DNA of 47,800 bases from Bacilli bacterium (GTDB lineage: Bacteria > Bacillota_I > Bacilli_A > RFN20 > CAG-288), in contig CAAGLY010000008.1 in the NCBI GenBank assembly GCA_900770925.1, forward strand, positions 1 through 47,800, in the 5' to 3' direction. This document shows positions 1-6,422 of the stretch, piece after piece (positions within the stretch are counted from its first letter, which is position 1; each line of letters starts with the position of its first letter). The notes under the pieces were generated by a model. The model had not been told where the DNA came from. It saw only the letters and a program-made list of their open reading frames with translations, and made no database searches. Position numbers and translations under genes: made by a program.

Positions 1-140
1 GAGCCAGTGAACGTAATCCGGTATTTACTGTCCAACATCTGAATATCTCTAGGATATTGACGTTTTCCTTGTATGTATGTACTGGTCATCCCGTTCAGTT
101 TTCAAAGAGCAATCGTATGCCTTTCATTGGGCGAAAGGCG
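1..140 (-). other. rRNA operon leader (rRNA genes lie outside, to the left)
   Basis: Transcribed right to left. At 97-111 the minus strand reads TGCTCTTTGAAAACT, the boxA-like antitermination element found in leaders and spacers of Bacillota rRNA operons. It is followed by CTGAACGGGATGACC, also typical of that context. The segment lies directly downstream of a strong promoter at 147-176 and no ORF fits it. No part of 16S rRNA itself is recognisable inside the window, so the gene must begin beyond position 1. A leader before 16S is more likely than a spacer because a promoter sits immediately upstream. Confidence 0.65.
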
Positions 141-146
141 AGTAAG

Positions 147-176
147 ATTTTACCATGCAGTGATTTGAATTGTCAA
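147..176 (-). promoter_or_regulatory. Strong promoter, probable rRNA operon P
   Basis: Minus strand: TTGACA at 171-176, an 18-bp spacer, then TAAAAT at 147-152. The -35 box is perfect. Transcription would start near 140 and run into the boxA-containing leader. Confidence 0.7.
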
Positions 177-679
177 TAGCCAATTTATTTTTTTCTGCTT
201 GGTGCTTTTGATTGAGCTGTGCTTTTTCAAAAGCTTGATAAGTATATTCTTGTTCTTTTCTTTTTTCAACAGTTTTTTCGATTTTTTCGGTCTTTTTTCC
301 CGTAAGCGGTTCCATCTAGGAAGATGGCTTAGTTGCTAGGCTTATTTCTAATTTCTTGCTTTTTTTCCGCCTTTTTTTCTTTTGAAAATTTATTTTCGAA
401 GGTTGTTCTCTCTTTTCTTGCTTTTAACAAAGAGAATATTTCTTTATCTATGACGAAAAAAGAATTTTCTTTGACTTTTTTTGCTCTGTTTCAATTTATT
501 TGGTTATATAAGACGGTAATTATTTATCTATATGGGATGGTTTGGTTATTTTATAAAAGAGTAGAAACGAGTTCTATAGGAGAACAGAAACAAGTCTTTT
601 TCTGTCTATCTCTGCTAATTATTCAGATCTGTGTTCTTTCTTCTTCCTAGTTTTAATTCCCAACTCTGAATTCAGAGCA
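177..679. other. AT-rich intergenic region, no convincing gene
   Basis: Homopolymer-rich sequence between the rRNA promoter and the terminator of the Sel1 gene. A TTG-started frame at 333-650 (+) would encode a 105-residue Phe/Leu/Ser-rich hydrophobic protein. It has no clear ribosome binding site and reflects the T-rich composition. I see no gene here that I would defend; part of it may be an upstream (UP) element of the rRNA promoter. Confidence 0.5.
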
Positions 680-711
680 AAAGAAAACCGCCTAGTTTAT
701 CTCCTAGGCGG
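680..711 (-). terminator. Rho-independent terminator of the Sel1-repeat gene
   Basis: Arms CCGCCTAG (688-695) and CTAGGCGG (704-711) pair perfectly. On the minus strand they are followed by TTTTCTTTT. It sits 28 bases after the stop of the gene at 739-1971. Confidence 0.8.
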
Positions 712-738
712 CCATTGTGTATTATCGGAAGGAATCAG

Positions 739-1971
739 TTAAATGTGGAGAGAGTAGAAGACCGGATCCTGATAACCTTTGGTGGAATCATAGCCATGGG
801 CAAGGGCAAGCTTTTCATGGTCGCTGGCTAAATCGAACTGCTGACGGGAAGCATCGATTTCGGCCCTGTTATGATAGGCAAGACCTAAGCCTCTCTCACC
901 GGCTAAAGCATAATAACGATAAGCGACATCGAGGTTGCGCGGATCCCTGACTTTCTCACGGAAGCAGTCTCCGAGATACCTTAAGGCCCAGCTATATCCC
1001 TTACGGGCGGATTCGACGATCCTAGCATGGCCCTTCTCGGCATTATAGAAGCCGGAATCCTGATCGGTATAGAGGATTCCTAAACGGTATAAAGCAGAGA
1101 CAGATCCCTGTTCAATTGCTTTTTCGTAGTAGGATTTAGCTACCAGATAGTCCTTCCTGACGAATTCATTGTCGCCCTCAGAGAGGTAGCCGACAAGAAC
1201 GGAAGCACGGCAGGAGCCTTCCTGGCTGGCTTCTTTGGCTAAAGCGATAGCATCGAGCTTATCCTGACGGGTAGCGGAAGCGGAATCAAGGATACGGAGA
1301 GCCTTCCTCAGTTTCTGCTCATGGTCAATGACATCATTGATGTCCTTATCATCGGTCTTAATCGCCTGTCCTTCGCTCCTGATAGAAGTGGTCTCTTTGG
1401 CCTTTGCATAATAAACCGGGGCTCCTCCTTCAGGGATGACCGGTTCAGGCTTTTTCGGCTCAGGATTGACTTCCGGTTTGACTTCCGGCTGGACTTCAGC
1501 TTTTTCATCTAAGCGCGGAGCTTTCTCGCTATTGCCTTTCTTCAGGGTAGCACGGATAGCTTCAGCTTTCTTCTTGGATTCCTCATCGCCTTCCTTGGCA
1601 CCGAGCTCATAGAACTCTAAAGCCTGGTTGACATCGGCCGGATGGGTTCCTAAACCATAGTAGTAATAGTCGCCCCTCTCCCGGTAATCCCTTCCGTCCT
1701 TAGGTTCTTCCTGGGCGTTGAAGTTTTCCCTGGCGGCATCGAAATAGCCGCGGCTTTCTTCCGGATTGGCTTCCAGTCCCGGGAGTCCTTCACGGATGAT
1801 CTTACCGACTTCAAAATAGGATTTGCCCTTGGTTTCGCCGTTACGGGCAGATTTATTGATGAGCTTAAGAGCAGTGTCGACCTTTTTTCCTTCTTCGATC
1901 AGCTTCCTGCCTAAAGCAAGATTTTTATCGATACGGTAATTCTTCTGGCTGTTGGTTTCTTCCCTAGACAT
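739..1971 (-). CDS. Sel1-like (TPR-type) repeat protein
   Basis: A 410-residue protein with no signal peptide or membrane segment. Helical repeats of the Sel1 type are visible near residues 45-60, 135-160, 275-300, 325-340 and 350-375. Examples are ALEFYELGAKEGDEE, YYEKAIEQGSVSALYRLG and YYALAGERGLGLAYHNRAE. A Pro/Glu/Lys-rich linker at about 165-205 separates two repeat blocks. Sel1 repeats are protein-protein interaction scaffolds; no catalytic residues are seen, so the partner is unknown. The start is supported by GGAGG eight bases upstream of ATG and by a consensus promoter at 1998-2026. It is a single-gene transcript bounded by its own promoter and terminator. Confidence 0.8.
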   Translation of the reverse strand: MSREETNSQKNYRIDKNLALGRKLIEEGKKVDTALKLINKSARNGETKGKSYFEVGKIIREGLPGLEANPEESRGYFDAARENFNAQEEPKDGRDYRERGDYYYYGLGTHPADVNQALEFYELGAKEGDEESKKKAEAIRATLKKGNSEKAPRLDEKAEVQPEVKPEVNPEPKKPEPVIPEGGAPVYYAKAKETTSIRSEGQAIKTDDKDINDVIDHEQKLRKALRILDSASATRQDKLDAIALAKEASQEGSCRASVLVGYLSEGDNEFVRKDYLVAKSYYEKAIEQGSVSALYRLGILYTDQDSGFYNAEKGHARIVESARKGYSWALRYLGDCFREKVRDPRNLDVAYRYYALAGERGLGLAYHNRAEIDASRQQFDLASDHEKLALAHGYDSTKGYQDPVFYSLHI

Positions 1972-1997
1972 AGTATTTCCTCCGATTAATCATTCCT

Positions 1998-2026
1998 ATT
2001 ATAGGGTTGCTTTTTCTTTCTTTCAA
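1998..2026 (-). promoter_or_regulatory. Promoter of the Sel1-repeat gene
   Basis: Minus strand TTGAAA (2021-2026), 17-bp spacer, TATAAT (1998-2003). Confidence 0.75.
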
Positions 2027-2084
2027 TGGAAATGTTGCAGAAAAAAGAAAAATCAACGTGGTTTCTTTAATTTCGGTTGTTCTT

Positions 2085-2762
2085 CTAGGCAAAGGGACCG
2101 ATTGCACTTCTCCGGAAGGAGAGGTGTTCCTTGTCCGTAACGATGATGGAATCGAGGAGAATCCTATTGGCGTTGGCTAGACTGCGATAGAGAGAAATAG
2201 TAGAACTTAGGTCCGAAAAAGACGGGGAAAGAGAGTCAGAGGGATGGTTATGGAGCACAAGGATGAAATTTGCCTCGATCCGGATACCTTCCCGGGTAAT
2301 CTGGCTTATAGGAAGGTAGACCTGCTCTTTTTCCTCGCTTTCGAAGATGTCCTTCTTGATGACGCGTTTGTCCTTGTTGAGGTAGATGATCCTTATCCTC
2401 TCGCTTTTCCGGTTGTAGAAATAGGACTTTGTCCTGACATAGGCGCTTTCGTCATCGATGACTAGATCATCCTGGCTTAGCCTCAGTCTTCTTGTGATTT
2501 CGCTCACGCAGAGAAAACGGAAGGCTTTTGCCTTATTTACTCCAAAGCTGAGAAGTTCCGGAAAAGAGGAAGAAAAGATGCCTCTTAGCCCTCCTTTTTC
2601 CTTCAGAAACCGAGAAGCCAGAGTGAGCACATCCTCTTTCTTTGTCCCGAAATCGAGCCTTAGGGCGACTAGTTCCCTGTCCGAAAGGGAGGATATTCCT
2701 TCCTTCAGGGCCTTTTCCCGAGGGAGAAGTTTCCCATCGGGGAGCTTATCCTTTACTCCCAC
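2085..2762 (-). CDS. radC: RadC-family JAB/JAMM domain protein
   Basis: A 225-residue protein matching the RadC (UPF0758) family in length. The N-terminal part carries the helix-hairpin-helix-like region (SLSDRELVAL, residues 26-35, and LLSFGVNKAKAF). The C-terminal part carries the JAMM metal-binding signature HNHPSDSLSPSFSD at about 172-185. The RadC family was once linked to DNA repair, but its biochemical role is unresolved. Start is GTG at 2762, which overlaps the last codons of the small ORF 2753-2932. An AGGAGG lies 12 bases upstream, so translation is probably coupled. In LVAL(AGG)LDFGTK the AGG replaces a hydrophobic residue of the family, as expected if it is Met. Confidence 0.82.
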   Translation of the reverse strand: MGVKDKLPDGKLLPREKALKEGISSLSDRELVALRLDFGTKKEDVLTLASRFLKEKGGLRGIFSSSFPELLSFGVNKAKAFRFLCVSEITRRLRLSQDDLVIDDESAYVRTKSYFYNRKSERIRIIYLNKDKRVIKKDIFESEEKEQVYLPISQITREGIRIEANFILVLHNHPSDSLSPSFSDLSSTISLYRSLANANRILLDSIIVTDKEHLSFRRSAIGPFA

Positions 2763-2932
2763 TGGAAGGAGAATCCTCCTGGAAGGATGCTCTTGCCTTT
2801 CTTGGAAAAGAACAGCTTATAGGTCACCACTGCCCTGACGCCGATTGACCTTATGGCCAATACCGCGGCTAATGTGATTGCCTCGCCGCCTTTAACACAT
2901 CTCTTTTCTACCCTAGTGAGTCTTTCTCGCAT
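2753..2932 (-). CDS. Small basic protein with one hydrophobic segment
   Basis: A 59-codon ORF from ATG at 2932 to TAA at 2753, with a perfect AGGAGG eight bases upstream. It begins MRERLTRVEKRCVKGGEA and continues with a hydrophobic stretch (AITLAAVLAIRSIGVRAVV, AGG decoded as Met once). It ends FSFQWE. I recognise no family. Its end overlaps radC by 10 bases, indicating translational coupling. Its ribosome binding site lies in the 3' arm of a perfect 11-bp hairpin (2937-2974) that follows valS, so its translation may be low or regulated. Confidence 0.55.
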   Translation of the reverse strand: MRERLTRVEKRCVKGGEAITLAAVLAIRSIGVRAVVTYKLFFSKKGKSILPGGFSFQWE

Positions 2933-2936
2933 GGTT

Positions 2937-2974
2937 ACTTCCTCCTACTCTATATGGGAATAATAGGAGGAAGT
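2937..2974 (-). promoter_or_regulatory. Hairpin sequestering the small-ORF ribosome binding site
   Basis: ACTTCCTCCTA (2937-2947) and TAGGAGGAAGT (2964-2974) pair perfectly over 11 bp. In the minus-strand transcript the structure starts 8 nt after the valS stop codon. It buries the AGGAGG that serves the ATG at 2932. On the plus strand it is followed by TTTTT, but nothing is transcribed toward it on that strand. Confidence 0.55.
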
Positions 2975-2982
2975 TTTTGCGT

Positions 2983-5568
2983 CTAGCCTAAATATTTTTC
3001 GAGCTCTTCTTTGTAGGCTTTGTATTTTTCCTGTTCTTTCTGGATCTTTTCCGGCTTTGCCTTGCTCCTGAAGGCAGGATTATTGAGCCTCTTTTCTTCC
3101 CGTTCGATTTCCTGCTTGAGGACAAGAATGCGTTTTTCGATTTTCTTCTTGGCCTCTTCGGAATTATCGTCGTTGATACAGAGGGAGAAGGAAGCAAAAT
3201 GAGTAAAAGAGGAATCGGAAGGGGTCTTCTTAATCTCCTTTGCAAAGCCGAAACGGGTCAGATAAGGAGCGACTTTGTTCCTGTCTTCCTCGCTTCCGTC
3301 AAAGAGAAGGGAAATCGGAGAGTTAGGAGCCCTGCCTAAAGAAGATTTGTGGTTACGGATATCCTTGATGGCATCCCGCCTTGACTTGCTTAAGAGAAGG
3401 TCGGCCTTATTCTCCTTAACCTTGAAGGGAAGCGGATAGCTTTCCTCATAGATGGATTTCTTATGTTCAGGGAGATAGGAGTAGATCTCTTCGGTGATAA
3501 AGGGAGCAAACGGGAAGAGGACAATCAGAATCTTCTTCCTGACCTGATAGAGGACATTGAGCGTAGCCTGCTTTGCCTCTTCATCCTCCCCGCTTAAGGT
3601 AACTTTAGAGTATTCGAGATATTCGGAGCAGAATTCGCCGTAGACAAAGCTGTAGATGTAATTGGCAGCTTCACCAAGCTCATACTTATCCCTATTGGAT
3701 TCGACATGGCTGAGAAGTTCGTCTGCTTCGCTTAAGATCCAGCGGTCAAGGAAGGAAAGATGCTCTTCCTTAAGAACGGACGGAGCGAATCCTTCCGGAA
3801 GCCTAGAGAGAAGATACCGGGAAGCATTCCAGACCTTGTTGAGGAAGTTATGGGCCGATTCGACCTTATCGAAGGAGAAATTAAGGTCAAGGCCGGGAGT
3901 TCCGCCGGTTGCTAAGGAATAACGGAGAGAATCGGTGCCGTACTTCTTGATGACATCGAACGGATCGATTCCGTTACCAAGGGATTTACTCCTCTTGCGT
4001 CCCTGGCTATCCCGGACAAGGCCGTGGATATAGACTTTCTTAAACGGCCTCTTTCCGGTGAAATGGACACCTTCGAAAGCCCTGCGTTCCACCCAGAAGA
4101 AGAGAATATCGTAAGCAGTGACCCTGACATCAAGAGGATAGAAGCGCTGATAGAGAGGGTCCTTTTCATCCGGCCATCCTAAGAAGGCAAACGGAGCCAA
4201 GGCAGAAGAGAACCAGGTGTCTAAGACATCCGGATCCTGCTCCCACTCTTTCTCATCCCTCTTCTCGATGCTGCAGACAACTTCTTTTGTCGTCTTATTG
4301 GTATAGACCGGAATCCGGTGTCCCCACCAGAGCTGACGGGAGATGCACCAGTCCTGCGTGTTCTTCAGCCACTGCCTGAAGGCGTCAGAGAAACGGGGCG
4401 GGAAGAAGTCCGTCTTCCTGTCGCTGTTCTGATAGTCCATGACGGCTTGGGAAAGAGAATCCATCTTGACAAACCACTGCTTAGAAAGCCTTGGCTCAAC
4501 CACAGCCTTGCTGCGCTGAGAGTGGCCGACATTATGGACAATATCTTCGATCTTAATCAGATCGCCCTGTTCCTTGATCTGGCTGAGAAGTTTCTTCCGG
4601 CAGTCATACCGGTCAAGTCCGACATATTCCTTCGGACAGTTCTCGTTCCTTTTTGCATCCCTGGTCCTGGTCTTAACCCTCTTTAAGTCATGACGCTTAG
4701 CAATCTGGAAATCGTTCGGATCATGGGCAGGAGTGCATTTCCTTAAGCCGGTTCCGAAGGAGATATCGACATAGCGGTCAGCGATAATCGGAAGGAGCTC
4801 ACCGTTTGCCGGATTGATGACTTTCTTTCCGAGATATTTCTGATAACGTTTGTCTTCCGGGTTAAAGACGACAGCCTGGTCGCCGAACCTGGTTTCCGGA
4901 CGGGTAGTGGCAATGGTGAGGAACTCGCTATGGTCTTCCAGCCAGTACTTGAAATAATAGAAATGGCCGTTATCCTGGCTGTATTCGACTTCAATATCGC
5001 TAAGAGCAGTCTTTAAAACCGGATCCCAGTTGATGATTCTCTCTCCGCGGTAGATCAGTCCCTCATCATAGAGCTGTTTGAAGACTTTATTGACCGCAAC
5101 GCACCTTTTATCGTCCAAGGTAAAACGTTCTTTGGAGTAGTCCCTGCTTAAACCAAGGGCTCTCCACTGAGAGGAAATATAGTCGGCGTGCTCTTCCTTC
5201 CACTTCCACGCTTCCTTTAAGAAGCCTTCCCGGCCAAGCTCATATTTGTCTTTTCCCTCTTCACGGAGCTTTGCCTCAACCTTTGCCTGGGTGGCAATGC
5301 CGGCATGATCCCTGTCCGGAAGGAAAAGGACATCATATCCGCTCAGTTTCTTATAACGGGCAATGATATCGAGAATGGTCGTATTCGTCGCATGTCCGAT
5401 ATGAAGAATACCGGTAACATTCGGCGGCGGAACAATCCTCGAAAAGGGAGGCTTCGAACGGTTTTCTTCCCGGTTAGCCTCGAAATAATGGTTCTTTTCC
5501 CAGAATTCTTCTCTTCCCTGCTCGACCTTTTCGTGGTTATAGGCCTTGTCCATCTTGGAAACATCCAT
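2983..5568 (-). CDS. valS: Valyl-tRNA synthetase
   Basis: Charges tRNA-Val with valine in the cytoplasm. The 861-residue length is normal for the family. Visible motifs: HIGH signature ILHIGHATNTT near residue 56; PD-M(AGG)-DHAG at 84-89; the CP1 editing region with TTRPETRFGDQAV; WWGHRIPVY; and the class I loop K-M(AGG)-SKS with AGG at 3991-3993, residue 526. A C-terminal coiled-coil arm rich in Lys/Glu follows. The family motif is KMSKS, so AGG here must be Met. An upstream in-frame extension to 5625 is possible on paper but would translate through the T-box terminator. ATG at 5568 directly after its U-tract is the true start. Expression is controlled by the T-box leader (5569-5800). Confidence 0.95.
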   Translation of the reverse strand: MDVSKMDKAYNHEKVEQGREEFWEKNHYFEANREENRSKPPFSRIVPPPNVTGILHIGHATNTTILDIIARYKKLSGYDVLFLPDRDHAGIATQAKVEAKLREEGKDKYELGREGFLKEAWKWKEEHADYISSQWRALGLSRDYSKERFTLDDKRCVAVNKVFKQLYDEGLIYRGERIINWDPVLKTALSDIEVEYSQDNGHFYYFKYWLEDHSEFLTIATTRPETRFGDQAVVFNPEDKRYQKYLGKKVINPANGELLPIIADRYVDISFGTGLRKCTPAHDPNDFQIAKRHDLKRVKTRTRDAKRNENCPKEYVGLDRYDCRKKLLSQIKEQGDLIKIEDIVHNVGHSQRSKAVVEPRLSKQWFVKMDSLSQAVMDYQNSDRKTDFFPPRFSDAFRQWLKNTQDWCISRQLWWGHRIPVYTNKTTKEVVCSIEKRDEKEWEQDPDVLDTWFSSALAPFAFLGWPDEKDPLYQRFYPLDVRVTAYDILFFWVERRAFEGVHFTGKRPFKKVYIHGLVRDSQGRKRSKSLGNGIDPFDVIKKYGTDSLRYSLATGGTPGLDLNFSFDKVESAHNFLNKVWNASRYLLSRLPEGFAPSVLKEEHLSFLDRWILSEADELLSHVESNRDKYELGEAANYIYSFVYGEFCSEYLEYSKVTLSGEDEEAKQATLNVLYQVRKKILIVLFPFAPFITEEIYSYLPEHKKSIYEESYPLPFKVKENKADLLLSKSRRDAIKDIRNHKSSLGRAPNSPISLLFDGSEEDRNKVAPYLTRFGFAKEIKKTPSDSSFTHFASFSLCINDDNSEEAKKKIEKRILVLKQEIEREEKRLNNPAFRSKAKPEKIQKEQEKYKAYKEELEKYLG

Positions 5569-5604
5569 AAAACAAAAGTCCCTCCTATTTTCACTGAAGG
5601 GACG
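5569..5604 (-). terminator. T-box-controlled terminator of valS
   Basis: Stem GTCCCT...AGGGAC with loop, then TTTTGTTTT, ending exactly at the valS ATG. The 3' arm contains AGGAGGG, which is also the only Shine-Dalgarno candidate for valS (12 bases upstream of ATG). Confidence 0.8.
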
Positions 5605-5790
5605 CAATTTCTTGCGCGGTACCACCCCTCTTCGGAGAATCCGCTCTTCTTTAATTAGGCAAATCCGTGCCTAATGCGGGGTATTCCTACCAGGCTCAGG
5701 GACGACAGGAACTGCTTCTTCTCTCCTCTTCCACCACGCAAGGAGTCTCTCTTAGAAGGGCCGTCAGTTCCCCTTCCCGTCTTCGCCGGA
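5569..5790 (-). ncRNA. T-box riboswitch upstream of valS
   Basis: The minus strand contains the T-box sequence GGGTGGTACCGCG (5617-5630), invariant in T-box leaders because it pairs with the free CCA end of uncharged tRNA. Upstream, GAACTG and CAGTTC form part of Stem I, with a GUC (Val) triplet on the 3' side where a specifier is expected. The specifier call is tentative. The competing terminator is GTCCCTTC...AGGAGGGAC followed by TTTTGTTTT (5569-5604). Uncharged tRNA-Val should favour the antiterminator and switch valS on. Confidence 0.88.
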
Positions 5791-5793
5791 AAC

Positions 5794-5822
5794 ATTATAA
5801 GCACTTTGTTTTTCTCTTTCAA
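5794..5822 (-). promoter_or_regulatory. Promoter of the valS T-box transcript
   Basis: Minus strand TTGAAA (5817-5822), 17-bp spacer, TATAAT (5794-5799), immediately after the engB terminator. Confidence 0.8.
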
Positions 5823-5825
5823 TAA

Positions 5826-5851
5826 AAGAAAGAGGCGCAGCTAGTGCGCCT
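5826..5851 (-). terminator. Terminator overlapping the engB stop codon
   Basis: On the minus strand AAAGAGGCGCA, loop CTAGC, TGCGCCTCTTT, then CTTTTATT. The engB TAG stop lies in the loop, so the 5' arm encodes the last amino acids. Confidence 0.75.
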
Positions 5852-6419
5852 CTTTGGACCTTTCCTTTTCCCTGTCTTTCCGTAAGGCAATGATGCCTTT
5901 TTCGTCTTTCAGGGAGACTTCGAAGGATTCATAGGGAAGAATCCGTTCTTCCTGTTCCTTCACCAGGAGTTTTTCTTCGCTCTTTAGCTTATCCCTCTTC
6001 GTGAAGACGGCCGCGAAAGGAATGTTTAGGCCTTCAAGGTAATCCCTGAAGGAATCATCGGCAGGCCTTAATAGCCGCCGGGAATCAATCAGGATATAGA
6101 CCTTCTTCAGGCCTTTATTCTCTTCGAGGAAGGCTTTCCTCCTCGGGGAGAAGCTGTCCCGTTCAAAAGTGGCAAAGCCATATCCGGGGACATCGGCAAG
6201 ATAGAGTTTAGAATCAATCAGGGCATAGTTCACCCTGTTTGTTCTTCCGGCAGTCTTGCTTGTCTTCCTGAAGCCTTTCTGCTGGACAAGCCGGTTAATC
6301 AAGGTCGATTTTCCGACATTGCTGCGTCCGATAAAGGTGAAGACCGGTTTATCGAAGAGGAATTCCTCTTTCTTTGTCGCGGATTTGACGAACTTGACTT
6401 TCGTAAAACAGAGCTTCAA
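5841..6419 (-). CDS. engB: Ribosome biogenesis GTPase EngB/YsxC
   Basis: A 192-residue cytoplasmic GTPase of the TrmE-Era-EngA-YihA-Septin class, needed for 50S subunit maturation in Bacilli. G1 is GRSNVGKST at 31-39, G3 is DVPGYG at 76-81 and G4 is TK-M(AGG)-DK near 139. Length is typical. The segment PADDSF-M(AGG)-DYL matches the family pattern DDxxMxxWL only if AGG is Met. Start is TTG at 6419, three bases after the lon stop, so it is cotranscribed and translationally linked to lon. It is the last gene of the tig-lon-engB operon. Confidence 0.92.
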   Translation of the reverse strand: MKLCFTKVKFVKSATKKEEFLFDKPVFTFIGRSNVGKSTLINRLVQQKGFRKTSKTAGRTNRVNYALIDSKLYLADVPGYGFATFERDSFSPRRKAFLEENKGLKKVYILIDSRRLLRPADDSFRDYLEGLNIPFAAVFTKRDKLKSEEKLLVKEQEERILPYESFEVSLKDEKGIIALRKDREKERSKEAH

Positions 6420-6422
6420 GGC

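Noticed and set aside
124..315. 63-residue Lys/Glu/Gln-rich ORF on the minus strand
   Set aside because: It contains the TTGACA-18-TAAAAT promoter and ends near the boxA leader; its composition follows the AT-rich sequence and it has no ribosome binding site.
333..650. 105-residue hydrophobic ORF on the plus strand
   Set aside because: TTG start, no convincing ribosome binding site, and a Phe/Leu/Ser bias expected from T-rich non-coding DNA.
5569..5625. N-terminal extension of ValRS
   Set aside because: It would be translated through the T-box motif and the terminator hairpin, and lacks family similarity.
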